A stretch of DNA of 64,000 nucleotides from Collinsella sp. (GTDB lineage: Bacteria; Actinomycetota; Coriobacteriia; Coriobacteriales; Coriobacteriaceae): the NCBI GenBank assembly GCA_019414025.1, contig DXMU01000052.1, forward strand, positions 6,996 to 70,995, in the 5' to 3' direction. Below are positions 15,879-27,083 of the stretch, one piece after another. Below the pieces are notes generated by a model that made no database searches, had not been told where the DNA came from, and was given only the letters and a program-made list of their open reading frames with translations. Both the position numbers and the translations under genes were made by a program. How positions within the stretch are numbered: position 1 is the stretch's first letter; each line of letters starts with the position of its first letter.

Positions 15879-16734
15879 TAGATGTCCTCCTCTTCCTCAT
15901 CATCTGAGCCCGAGGCGATAGCTGCCTTGGGAGCGTTTGCGAGGTCGATCTTGAGCGAAGCGATCTCATAGTTGATCAGGGCGAAGAAGCAGCCGATGCC
16001 GGCAGCGGCGATCAGGTTGCAGCCCATAACAGCGGACAGGGTGAAGCCGAAGAAGAACGTCAGGAAGTCCGTGGGCTTAGAGATGACCTGCTTGAGCAGG
16101 ATGGCGATACCGACGGTAGGCAGCAGCGAGCCGACGGTAAACAGCGTCTTCATCGCGATGCCGTCCATGGGCATGTAGGTCTTCATGAGGTCGACCATGG
16201 CGGTGCCGCCCATGGTGATGATGAACGTCGGGAGGAACGAGCAGACGATGTGACCGATCCAAGGCAGAACGTTGTTGACCAGGTAGAGCTTGTGGAGATC
16301 GCCCTTCTCGAGCCACTTCCAGCCCATGCCCTGCCACACCAGGTTGATGGTGGCGGTGCCATAGAAGAGCACAGTGCCGAGCGTGCCGACGGCGGCACCG
16401 AGGGATGCGGCCATGCCGGCAGCCTCAGCGGAGGCGGGATCGATGCCCGAGTTCTTGATGGCGAGGACGCCAGCGGGATGCCGATATAGGACACGGCGCG
16501 GACGTCGGCGGAGACGGTTCCGCCGGGGGTCACGAGAGCGATGTAGACAACCTGGATGGCAGCGCCGACGAGGATACCCGTCTGCATATCGCCCATGATG
16601 ATGCCGACGATGAGGCCGGCGACCAGAGGACGACCCAGGGTGTAGTTGCCGATCGTCGTGCCGCCCATGCCAGGCATTGATGCCAGGCAGGCGAACAGGC
16701 CGAACAGCGCGGCTTGGAATGCATTGATTGCCAT
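15878..16734 (-). pseudogene. PTS mannose-family IIC component, disrupted by an apparent single-base deletion
   Basis: From the ATG at 16734 (after AAAGGGGAAA) the frame encodes MAINAFQAALFGLFACLASM and continues through GGTTIGNYTLGRPLVAGLIVG and SYIGIPLA, typical of IIC. After codon PLA (near 16468) it turns into a non-IIC sequence rich in Ser, Pro and Arg that stops at 16183. The IIC sequence resumes in the next frame as LAIKNSGIDPASAEAAGMAA and runs to FALINYEIASLKIDL and the acidic tail EEEEDI, ending at 15878. Inserting one base near 16468 would restore PLAVLAIKNSG and a 285-residue protein. The cause could be a sequencing error in a GC-rich run or a genuine loss-of-function or phase change. 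The rest of the operon is intact. Confidence 0.88.
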
Positions 16735-16756
16735 GCTTTCCCCTTTCTTTATTCCT

Positions 16757-16778
16757 CAGCCCCTTTCACCAAGGGCTG
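16757..16778 (-). promoter_or_regulatory. Stem-loop between PTS IIB and IIC
   Basis: CAGCCC pairs with GGGCTG around CTTTCACCAA in the 72-base space between IIB and IIC. It may set differential stability of the two cistrons. It lacks a T-run, so it is not a standard terminator. Confidence 0.35.
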
Positions 16779-16806
16779 TAGATACCAAAATGCGGCTGGC
16801 ACCTAA

Positions 16807-17295
16807 CTAGAAGCCAAACTGACCGCGGAACTTGGGCCACTCACCGATGGACTTCTCCTTGATAAGGGCGAACTCGACCGTGTAACCGGCGTTGGTGAGA
16901 TCCTCGAGCGCCTGGGCCTCTTCCTGCGTGATCGACTGGTTGTTGCCAAGCTTGGTGGTGCCGGGACGATCGTTGCAGGGACCGACGATGATGCGGTCCA
17001 TGCCGGGCTTAAAGCCAAAATCGACGAGAAGTTCCTTCATGTCGAGCGGGTTCTTGGTGATCAGGAAGTACTTGGTGTCGGACTTGAGAACCTTCTCGGA
17101 GACCTCCTTGAAGTGCTCCTTGGTCCACACGAACGTCTTCTTGCCCGAGGCACTCTTGTAGGCCTCCTTGAGCACGGGGTTGGACGCTGCAGCGTCGTTG
17201 ACGGCGATAAGACCGTCGCAGGGATACTCGAGGGCCCAACGGGTAACGGTCTGTCCATGGATCATACGGTCATCAATACGGATGAACGAAATCAT
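16807..17295 (-). CDS. PTS mannose/fructose/sorbose-family IIB component
   Basis: A cytoplasmic phosphocarrier of 162 residues. The N-terminus MISFIRIDDRMIHGQTVTRW contains the phosphorylated His13 in the family motif DDRxIHGQ. IIVGPCNDRPGTTKLGNNQS and SITQEEAQALEDL follow, as in mannose-class IIB domains. Length matches the stand-alone IIB family. It receives phosphate from the IIA protein encoded upstream (79 bases away) and passes it to the sugar carried by IIC/IID. A GGAG-type ribosome site precedes the ATG. Confidence 0.95.
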   Translation of the reverse strand: MISFIRIDDRMIHGQTVTRWALEYPCDGLIAVNDAAASNPVLKEAYKSASGKKTFVWTKEHFKEVSEKVLKSDTKYFLITKNPLDMKELLVDFGFKPGMDRIIVGPCNDRPGTTKLGNNQSITQEEAQALEDLTNAGYTVEFALIKEKSIGEWPKFRGQFGF

Positions 17296-17374
17296 GCGTT
17301 CTCCCTTTCTTTATCACCGGGGGTCTTTCCTCTTAACCCCCGCTCCATCACGAAAATTTGGGCGGATGCGCTGC

Positions 17375-17809
17375 CTAGATGTCGTCGTCCTCGTCGTCGG
17401 CGTCATCGGTCGGGACAACGAGCTCGGACATACCGTTCTTGCCCTCCTGCAGCATCATCTGCTTGAGGGAATCCAGGTCCATGGTGGCAAGCCCCATCAT
17501 GGCGGTCATAGCCATGGGCAGATTCATACCGCCGAAGGCAATGGTGTGGGCGAGCAAACCCTTCTCGGCCAGCGTGTTCATGGCATTGGTGAGCGGCGAT
17601 CCGCCCAGGATGTCACCAAGCAGGACAACCTCGTCATCGGCGGTAACGGGAGCGAGCATCGCCTTGACGTTCTCGACATACTCGTCAGCGCCCATGCCGT
17701 CCACGAGACTCGTCGACAAGATGTTCGGGGCGTCATTGCCGAGCATCTTGAGGACACTGTGCAGTCCGGGAGCGAGCGTTCCGTGACTGACCATTACCAG
17801 ATACCGCAT
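17375..17809 (-). CDS. PTS mannose-family IIA component
   Basis: A 144-residue phosphocarrier and first gene of the PTS operon. It starts MRYLVMVSHGTLAPGLHSVL, where His9 in VSHG is the site phosphorylated by HPr. GDILGGSPLTNAM is the characteristic second motif, and a very acidic C-terminus (DDADDEDDDI) ends it. The ATG at 17809 was chosen because AGAGGAG lies five bases upstream. The frame remains open to 17881, but without a comparable site. The divergent GntR gene and a palindromic operator lie upstream. Confidence 0.94.
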   Translation of the reverse strand: MRYLVMVSHGTLAPGLHSVLKMLGNDAPNILSTSLVDGMGADEYVENVKAMLAPVTADDEVVLLGDILGGSPLTNAMNTLAEKGLLAHTIAFGGMNLPMAMTAMMGLATMDLDSLKQMMLQEGKNGMSELVVPTDDADDEDDDI

Positions 17810-17895
17810 GCGGTCTCCTCTCGACCTGCCGTGTGTCGCACGGCTTTGCTTTTTGCTGAGATTATTGTTGCGCCGGGGCATGTTCGGTACAAGAA

Positions 17896-17942
17896 AATAG
17901 TTGCGAACGGCAACTATTCATCGGTTAACGGTAGCAACTATT
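17896..17942. promoter_or_regulatory. Palindromic operator candidate between PTS operon and GntR gene
   Basis: AATAGTTGC, five bases, then GCAACTATT form a perfect inverted repeat at 17896-17918. The half-site GCAACTATT recurs at 17934-17942, 24 bases further on. The site lies in an AT-rich stretch between the divergently read IIA gene and gntR-type gene. GntR/HutC regulators usually bind such palindromes near their own promoters, so it probably controls both directions. Confidence 0.65.
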
Positions 17943-18117
17943 TTTGTGCCTAAATTATTTTTCCTTCTAATTATTTTTAAAATAGCAGGTAGATTGCCTG
18001 ATAAATGTTTTATGTTCCTTATGCACCATACATACCAGCAAGAATCGGGCCTGGCATCTCCGGTTTGCCCCGCAGTGTCAGACCATGTCACGTACGCCCA
18101 CGACATGGAGGTACCCC

Positions 18118-18900
18118 ATGGATATGATCTCGTTTCTCGCCTCCGAACCCTTCGACCGCAGCGGTGATACGCCGCTCTATGTCCAGCTTAAACATCGAAT
18201 CGCTCTGCTTATCGCCAGCCAGGCGTTCGACACCAAGACGCCGCTGCCACGCGAGCTCGAAATCTGTGAGCGGCTGGAGTTATCGCGCGCGACCGTGCGC
18301 CGTTGCTTCCAAGATCTCGTCATCGAGGGGCGCGTGGTGCGCAAGCGCGGCCAGGGCACGTTCATCAAGCCCCAAACTTCAGCACCCGGCATCGACCTGG
18401 CCCTGAATTTCAGCGCGCGGATGCGCGAAGCGGGACGGGTTCCGAGCTCGCAGATTCTCGCCTTTTCAAGCATACCGGCCGTCCGCGGCATCGCCTCCGG
18501 GCTCAAAGTGCCCGAAGGGACACCCGTCTGGGAGATTCGCCGCCTGCGTCTCGCCAACGACAAACCCATGGAGCTCAACTACGTCTATATCCCCGTGTCA
18601 CTTTGCCCCGAGCTCACGCGCAAAGACGTGGATGGCTCGCTCTACGCCTACATCGCGGAAAAGACCGGCATCCTGCCCGCAAGCGTCGATGCCGTCTACG
18701 AGACGGTCAACCTCGACAAGCATGAGGCGCGTCTTTTGGGACAGAACACCGGTAAGGCGGCGATGCGCATCGTGCGTTCGACCTACGACAAGACGGGAAC
18801 CCCGTTCGAGGTAGGCGTGCTCATCAGCTGCGACGGTCAGGCAAAGCTGCACGTGCACATCGCCGCCGACAAAACAACCTTCACCGCCACAGCCCAATAA
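18118..18900 (+). CDS. GntR/HutC-family regulator with UTRA domain
   Basis: A 260-residue transcription factor. The N-terminal GntR winged helix (about 8-80) shows PLYVQLKHRIALLI, PLPRELEICERLELSRATVR and RVVRKRGQGTFI. The C-terminal ligand-binding UTRA domain (about 95-250) has GTPVWEIRRLRLANDKPMELN and LGQNTGKAAMRIVRSTYD. UTRA domains of this kind usually sense phosphorylated sugars or amino sugars, which fits control of the divergent PTS operon. The ATG at 18118 follows TGGAGG. A strong terminator closes the gene. Confidence 0.93.
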   Translation: MDMISFLASEPFDRSGDTPLYVQLKHRIALLIASQAFDTKTPLPRELEICERLELSRATVRRCFQDLVIEGRVVRKRGQGTFIKPQTSAPGIDLALNFSARMREAGRVPSSQILAFSSIPAVRGIASGLKVPEGTPVWEIRRLRLANDKPMELNYVYIPVSLCPELTRKDVDGSLYAYIAEKTGILPASVDAVYETVNLDKHEARLLGQNTGKAAMRIVRSTYDKTGTPFEVGVLISCDGQAKLHVHIAADKTTFTATAQ

Positions 18901-18909
18901 ATCCAAAAC

Positions 18910-18956
18910 GTGGGCGCCGTCGTTCAAACGAACGACGGCGCCCACACTCATTTTCT
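18910..18956 (+). terminator. Terminator of the GntR-type gene
   Basis: A perfect 16-bp stem (GTGGGCGCCGTCGTTC with GAACGACGGCGCCCAC), four-base loop, then CTCATTTTCT. Confidence 0.9.
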
Positions 18957-19020
18957 ATTCAGCCCTAGTCATCGCGCAAAGCCCCTTCGGCAGCACACGG
19001 TGTGGCCAAGTCACCGCAGG

Positions 19021-19101
19021 CCGGGGCGGGAGGCGGACCTTCCTCTCGGAAAACTTCGCGAAGCCCAGTTTCCGAGAGAAAGTGTCCGGCTACCGCCCCG
19101 G
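19021..19101. repeat. Conserved-loop hairpin, family A copy 2, inside an extended palindrome
   Basis: The inner stem CTTCCTCTCGGAAA / TTTCCGAGAGAAAG encloses a loop with CTTCGCGAAGCCCAG. Outer arms CCGGGGCGG (19021-19029) and CCGCCCCGG (19093-19101) extend it to about 80 bases. It ends 14 bases from the carB stop, between convergent genes. The loop is the reverse complement of that at 13811-13825. Confidence 0.75.
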
Positions 19102-19115
19102 CCGACCAGGTCACA

Positions 19116-22430
<3,315 letters not shown>

Positions 22431-22431
22431 G

Positions 22432-23871
22432 TTAGTTCTCCTCGGTCTCGGTCGCGGCGGTCTCGGCGAAATTCCAGCCAGCCAGGCGGTCCTTCGCGGT
22501 GTCGATGTCCAGGTAGTTCTCCTCGCCGTCCATGATTCGCGTAAAGGCGGTAAAGAGATAGTGGGCATCGGTGGGGCCAGGCGAGGCCTCGGGGTGGTAC
22601 TGGACCGAGAAGCACGGGGCGTCGAGCAGCTGGATGCCCTCGGCGGTGCCGTCGTTGAGATTCACATGTGTTAGGCGAATACGGCCAAAGCGCTCGTTCA
22701 TCACGACCGGCGCGATTCCGCGGCGCACCCAGACGCGCAGATCTCCATCGGCCGCATGCTCGGTCTCGCCGTCGGAAAGCTCGGGGACAAGCTTGCCTAA
22801 GCTGGGGAACAGCAGGCCAAAGCCATGGTTTTGCGCGGTGATCTCCACGCGGCGGCTTACCAGGTTCATGACCGGCTGGTTGCCACCGCGGTGACCGAAC
22901 TTAAGCTTTTCCATCTGGGCGCCGCAGGCCAGGCTGATCATCTGGTGACCAAGACAAATACCAAAGACCGGCACCTTGCCGATCAGCTGCTGCACCTGCT
23001 CGTAGGTCTCCACCACGGCGTCGGGGTCGCCGGGGCCGTTGGACAAAAAGACGCCATCGGGATTCATGTCGAGCGCCTCACTCGCGGGCGTATCCCACGG
23101 CACGACGGTAAGGTCGCAGCCGGCGCGGACCAGGCCCTCCAGAATGCCGCGCTTCACACCGCAGTCGTAGGCGACCACTTTGTGACGGGCAGGAGCGGCA
23201 ACCGCAAGCGCAAAGTCATGCGTGGCAGGCAGGTCGGCGACCACAAACTCGTGGGGCGCGGGGCAACTTACGGTCTTGACCAGGTTCTCGCCCACCAGCG
23301 TGGGCGCTGCGGCCAGACGCTCGGCAAGCTCGTCGACGTCGAAGATCTCGGTCGAGATAATGCCCATCTTGGAACCATTGTCGCGCAGATGGCGCACCAG
23401 AGCGCGGGTGTCGACACCCTCGATAGCGACAATGCCGTGAGCGCGCAGGTACTCCGGTACACTGACGGCCGAGCGCCAGTTAGAAGGCGTGGCGCACATA
23501 TCGCGAACGATCATGCCGCGCATAGCCGGAGCGCTCGCAGGGCGCACGGCGTCGCCGGGGAAGACCGACTGGACATCGGTCTCGTCGATACCGTAGTTGC
23601 CGATCTGCGGATAGGTCATGGTTACGATTTGGCCGGCATAACTCGGGTCGGTCATGACCTCAAAGTAGCCCTCGAGCGAGGTGTTGAAGCAGACTTCGCC
23701 GGTCGCGGTGCCCTCGGCGCCGCATGCACGTCCATAAAAAATGGTCCCATCCTCAAGATACAGGATGCAGGGACCGCAGGTGCCCTTGCTGGTTTTGGCC
23801 AGCATACGCTGGCAAAGCTCGCTGGGCGCGAAGGTGCGGGCGGCAGCGCCCGCAGTATGGTTGTTCGCCAT
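22432..23871 (-). CDS. carA: Carbamoyl-phosphate synthase small subunit
   Basis: The glutaminase subunit, 479 residues, that feeds ammonia to CarB. The class I amidotransferase domain has Cys306 in VFGICLGHQM and His426/Glu428 in VQYHPEASPGP. The N-terminal domain shows LEDGTIFYGRACGAEG and FNTSLEGYFEVMTDPSY. It is about 100 residues longer than the usual 360-380, with a ~38-residue N-terminal extension containing CGPC and a ~30-residue acidic C-terminal tail after the catalytic domain. AAGGAG lies four bases before the ATG at 23871. The frame is open to 23892, but without a better start. Confidence 0.97.
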   Translation of the reverse strand: MANNHTAGAAARTFAPSELCQRMLAKTSKGTCGPCILYLEDGTIFYGRACGAEGTATGEVCFNTSLEGYFEVMTDPSYAGQIVTMTYPQIGNYGIDETDVQSVFPGDAVRPASAPAMRGMIVRDMCATPSNWRSAVSVPEYLRAHGIVAIEGVDTRALVRHLRDNGSKMGIISTEIFDVDELAERLAAAPTLVGENLVKTVSCPAPHEFVVADLPATHDFALAVAAPARHKVVAYDCGVKRGILEGLVRAGCDLTVVPWDTPASEALDMNPDGVFLSNGPGDPDAVVETYEQVQQLIGKVPVFGICLGHQMISLACGAQMEKLKFGHRGGNQPVMNLVSRRVEITAQNHGFGLLFPSLGKLVPELSDGETEHAADGDLRVWVRRGIAPVVMNERFGRIRLTHVNLNDGTAEGIQLLDAPCFSVQYHPEASPGPTDAHYLFTAFTRIMDGEENYLDIDTAKDRLAGWNFAETAATETEEN

Positions 23872-24032
23872 AATTCTCCTTCCCGGTCTCACAGGACCGG
23901 CTTAAAGGTGTGTAGTTAGGCCTCGCGGTATTGTAACCGCAAGCATGCCTCATGGCGTTAATTTCATCGAAATGTTTACGAAATGATAATTATGACTTTC
24001 TATGCATAATGATTTTTTAATCCCCGTCCCAG

Positions 24033-24072
24033 AAAAATCATCCCGCGGGGCTTGTGGCTCACGCGGGATGAT
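24033..24072 (-). terminator. Terminator after the ABC exporter and partner
   Basis: A 10-bp stem (ATCATCCCGC with GCGGGATGAT) followed on the minus strand by TTTTTCTGGG, directly after the stop of the gene at 24079. The 160 bases from here to carA are AT-rich and should contain the carAB promoter. I could not pick out its boxes with confidence. Confidence 0.8.
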
Positions 24073-24078
24073 GGCGTC

Positions 24079-25044
24079 TTACTTTTTCTTGTCCTGTCCC
24101 AGCAGATCGGACGGCGTTCGGTCAGGCTTGCCGCCGCGGAAAATCTCGCGACCACGCAGACGATGCTCCAGGTCACGTTCGGCCTTTTCCTCGTCAATCT
24201 TGGTCTGGCTCACCACCGGATCCTCAATCAACGACGACACCGAGTTCACCTGCTTCTGAATGCGCTCGGCGATGGTGTCATCCATACTCACGATGCGCAT
24301 CTTCCAGTCGATACTCGTGGCGTTGGATGAGCTCTTGGTCCACACGAACGTCAAAATGGCGCTCTGGTGGCCCTGGGCGGGAAACATGCCAAAGAAGGAA
24401 TCGTGCTGAATGTTGCTATCCTCGTCGATATAGGCATGCACGTTATACACCACGCGGTCGATCTTATCGTTGAGCAACGCGTTGGTCGCAAGCGCCGCGG
24501 CCTGAATCTGCCCGTTGGACAGCAGCTCGAGCTCGTTGGCAGACGATGTGTCCAACACCGTCACCTCGACCGTGCCCGTACGCTCATCGGCTTCATCGAC
24601 GGTAAAGTCGAGCGGGAACTGCGTAAAGCCGTTGCCCCACTCGAGGCCGCCCTTCAGCGCCGTCGAAACGGTATCGACCGAAACGCTCTCGGACAGGTTG
24701 GCGGTGTTCAGACGACGCATCACGCCGTAGCCAATCTGCATGCCCACGATCAGCACCAAGATGCCGATAACCACGGCCATGGCAGTCTTCGTAATGGTAT
24801 GGCTCACCTGCGAGCCCGAAGGATCGTCCTCGGACAGCGGGTCGATATGTTTTGCCTGGCTCGCGCGGTCCTCGCTGCGCAGCTGCGCTAGCGCCGCTTT
24901 GTCACCGCGCTTGGCCGCAGCCTCCTTCTCACGCATGCGCTCGGTTCGCTTTTTGGCAAGCGTGGGATCCAAGACACCGGATGCATCGATTTCGGAGAAT
25001 AACTCCGTCACTTCTTCCGGAGTCAAAGGGTTCTTGTCAGCCAT
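24079..25044 (-). CDS. Single-pass membrane protein of unknown function
   Basis: A 321-residue protein with a charged cytoplasmic N-terminus (1-85: LTPEEVTELFSEIDASGVLD, then Lys/Arg/Glu-rich), one transmembrane helix (about 87-108, AMAVVIGILVLIVGMQIGYG), an extracellular alpha/beta region of about 170 residues (LDFTVDEADERTGTVEVTVL, VYNVHAYIDED, MFPAQGHQSAILTFVW) and a charged C-terminal tail. I do not recognise a domain. It starts 20 bases after the ABC exporter stop, with AGGAAG before its ATG, and is followed by a terminator. The two therefore form a two-gene unit, and it may be an accessory to the exporter. Confidence 0.8.
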   Translation of the reverse strand: MADKNPLTPEEVTELFSEIDASGVLDPTLAKKRTERMREKEAAAKRGDKAALAQLRSEDRASQAKHIDPLSEDDPSGSQVSHTITKTAMAVVIGILVLIVGMQIGYGVMRRLNTANLSESVSVDTVSTALKGGLEWGNGFTQFPLDFTVDEADERTGTVEVTVLDTSSANELELLSNGQIQAAALATNALLNDKIDRVVYNVHAYIDEDSNIQHDSFFGMFPAQGHQSAILTFVWTKSSSNATSIDWKMRIVSMDDTIAERIQKQVNSVSSLIEDPVVSQTKIDEEKAERDLEHRLRGREIFRGGKPDRTPSDLLGQDKKK

Positions 25045-25063
25045 AAACTTCCTGTCATATCAA

Positions 25064-26836
25064 TCAGTCGAGCTCGTGCGCACGCGCACCTTCGAACTGC
25101 ATTCGATAGTAACGGGCATAGGTGCCGCCACGGGCGAGAAGCTCCTCGTGCGTGCCACGCTCCACAACGCGACCATGCTCAACGGTCGCAATCTCATCGG
25201 CGTGTTTAATGGTCGAGAGACGGTGGGCGATGATGATTGTGGTACGGCCGCGTGCCAGCTCTTCGAGCGACTCCTGGACCGCCTCCTCGCTCTCGTTATC
25301 CAAAGCACTCGTCGCCTCGTCCAAGATCAAGATTTTGGGATTCTTGAGAAACACGCGCGCGATGGCAACGCGCTGTTTCTGTCCGCCCGAAAGACGGCTG
25401 CCGCGCTCGCCCACGACCGTGTCATAGCCCTGTGGAAGCGCCTCGATAAAGGCATCGATGTTGGCGCGACGGGCGGCCTCGGCGATCTCTCCTGCCGTAG
25501 CGCCCGGCTTGCCGTAGGCGATGTTCTCGCCAATCGTGCCGTCAAACAGATAGACATCCTGCTGCACCAGGCCGATGGCGCGACGCAGGCTCTGCTGCGT
25601 CACATCGCGCACGTCCTGGCCGTCGATGCTAATGGATCCGGCGGCCACGTCATAAAAGCGCGGCAGCAGCGAACAGGTCGTGGACTTGCCACCGCCCGAA
25701 GGGCCAACCAAAGCGATGGTCTGCCCGGGCTTGATGGACAGGTCCATATGGTCGATAACGGTACGCTCGTCGGCATCGCCCTCGCCCAGCTCAACATCCT
25801 CGTAGTTAAAGCACACGTCGTGATACTCCACGGCGCCGGCAGTCACCTGCAGATCCGTAGCGCCCGGCTTGTCCTGGATATCCGGCGCGGTCGAGAGCAC
25901 CTCGTCCATACGCTTAAAGCCGGCGATAGCCTTCTGATACGTTTCGGCCGAATTGACGAGTGTCTCGAGCGGCGTGCAGAACAGCGAAATATAGAGTGCA
26001 AAGGTCGCCATATCGACCGCCTGCAGCTGCCCCTGGGCGACCAGCCAGCCGCCCAGCAACACCACGATCACATAGAGCACACCCGAAAGCAGGCCATACG
26101 TCGCGGTATAGACGCCCATGGCGTGATACATGTTCTCCTTGGACGAAAGATAGCGATTGTTTGAGGCGCGGAACTTGAAGCGTTCGGTCTCCTCATTGGC
26201 AAAGCTCTTGACCACGCGCATGCCCGCCAGCGAATCCTGCAGCTGCGCATTGATGCCGCTGATCTTTTTGCGGTTGTCGCTAAAGACCTCGCGCATGCGC
26301 ATGTTCTGCCAAAACATGATGACCGCAAACGCCGCCGTCACCACGGCCATGGCGAGCGCCAGCACCGGGGCGATGGTAAAGAGGATCACAAACGAGCCGA
26401 TAATCTCGATGCCGCAGATGATGATCCACTCGGGCACGTGGTGCGCCGCCTCGCAGATATCGAACAGGTCGTTGACCACGCGGCTCATCATGTCGCCCGA
26501 GCTGTTGCGGTCGAAGTACGCAAAGCTAAAGCGCTCATACTGGTCGAACAGGTCCTCGCGCATTTTGGACTCCATACGCGCGCCCATCACGTGACCCCAA
26601 TAGCTCACAAAATAGCGGCAGGCGCAGCGGATGGCATACATCAGCACCAAGCCCACCGCGATCATGCCGAGCGCCTGCATAATGGCAGCCTGACCCTGGG
26701 TAAACAGCCCACCGGTCAGATTGCGCAGGATAATGGGGAACGCCAGGTCAATGGCGGCAAGCACCAGAGCACAAACAGTATCAGCAACAAAAAGCCCCAT
26801 CTGGGGCTTGTAATACGAAAGAAACCTTTTAAACAT
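25064..26836 (-). CDS. ABC exporter half-transporter (fused permease and ATPase)
   Basis: A 590-residue type IV ABC exporter. The N-terminal six-helix domain (about 1-320) starts MFKRFLSYYKPQMGLFVADT. The C-terminal ATPase (about 345-590) has Walker A GPSGGGKSTT, Q-loop GLVQQDVYLFDGTIGENIAY, signature LSGGQKQRVAIARV, Walker B ILILDEATSALD and switch His in IIAHRLSTIKHAD. It resembles MdlB/MsbA-like multidrug, lipid or peptide exporters and should act as a homodimer, because no second half-transporter is adjacent. GAGGATT precedes the ATG. A membrane protein of unknown function is co-transcribed downstream, and a large palindrome lies upstream. Confidence 0.92.
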   Translation of the reverse strand: MFKRFLSYYKPQMGLFVADTVCALVLAAIDLAFPIILRNLTGGLFTQGQAAIMQALGMIAVGLVLMYAIRCACRYFVSYWGHVMGARMESKMREDLFDQYERFSFAYFDRNSSGDMMSRVVNDLFDICEAAHHVPEWIIICGIEIIGSFVILFTIAPVLALAMAVVTAAFAVIMFWQNMRMREVFSDNRKKISGINAQLQDSLAGMRVVKSFANEETERFKFRASNNRYLSSKENMYHAMGVYTATYGLLSGVLYVIVVLLGGWLVAQGQLQAVDMATFALYISLFCTPLETLVNSAETYQKAIAGFKRMDEVLSTAPDIQDKPGATDLQVTAGAVEYHDVCFNYEDVELGEGDADERTVIDHMDLSIKPGQTIALVGPSGGGKSTTCSLLPRFYDVAAGSISIDGQDVRDVTQQSLRRAIGLVQQDVYLFDGTIGENIAYGKPGATAGEIAEAARRANIDAFIEALPQGYDTVVGERGSRLSGGQKQRVAIARVFLKNPKILILDEATSALDNESEEAVQESLEELARGRTTIIIAHRLSTIKHADEIATVEHGRVVERGTHEELLARGGTYARYYRMQFEGARAHELD

Positions 26837-26929
26837 GCAATCCTCGAAGAGAAATAAATAGCGTGAGAAATCCGGTTGAACCGGTCAGGCTGAAAACAAA
26901 GCGTCCCAACAAGCATAACGCCGATGTTC

Positions 26930-27052
26930 TGGCAGCGTCAGCGAAAACGTCCCTAAGCGAGCAAGGTGCCTTGAAAGAGGAGCGACGCGTACTTCGGTAC
27001 GCGAGCGACGATTGAAAGGCAGATTGCCGCTTAGGGGCGTTTGCAGCGTCGA
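26930..27052. repeat. ~120-bp imperfect palindrome upstream of the ABC exporter
   Basis: The arms pair over nearly the full length: GGCAGCGTCAGCGAAAACGT...CCCTAAGCG on the left with CGCTTAGGGGCGTTTGCAGC on the right. Intermediate blocks (CTTGAAAG with TTGAAAGG, and GAGCGACG with GAGCGACG) are partly direct rather than inverted. The centre is the stable hairpin CGCGTAC-TTCG-GTACGCG at 26986-27003. No gene is seen in 26837-27083. The UUCG tetraloop favours a function as RNA. Confidence 0.7.
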
Positions 27053-27057
27053 CTCGT

Positions 27058-27083
27058 TACGCGGTTTGGTAAAACCGCGTAAC
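27058..27083 (-). terminator. Hairpin directly after the Nudix gene
   Basis: A perfect stem TTACGCGGTTT / AAACCGCGTAA around GGTA, touching the stop codon at 27084. There is no T-run, so termination may be weak. Confidence 0.55.

Noticed and set aside
16183..16734. Reading the two IIC fragments as two separate proteins or a programmed frameshift
   Set aside because: The first fragment ends in a low-complexity Ser/Pro/Arg tail and the join has no slippery heptamer or stimulating structure that I can see. A deletion or sequencing error is simpler.
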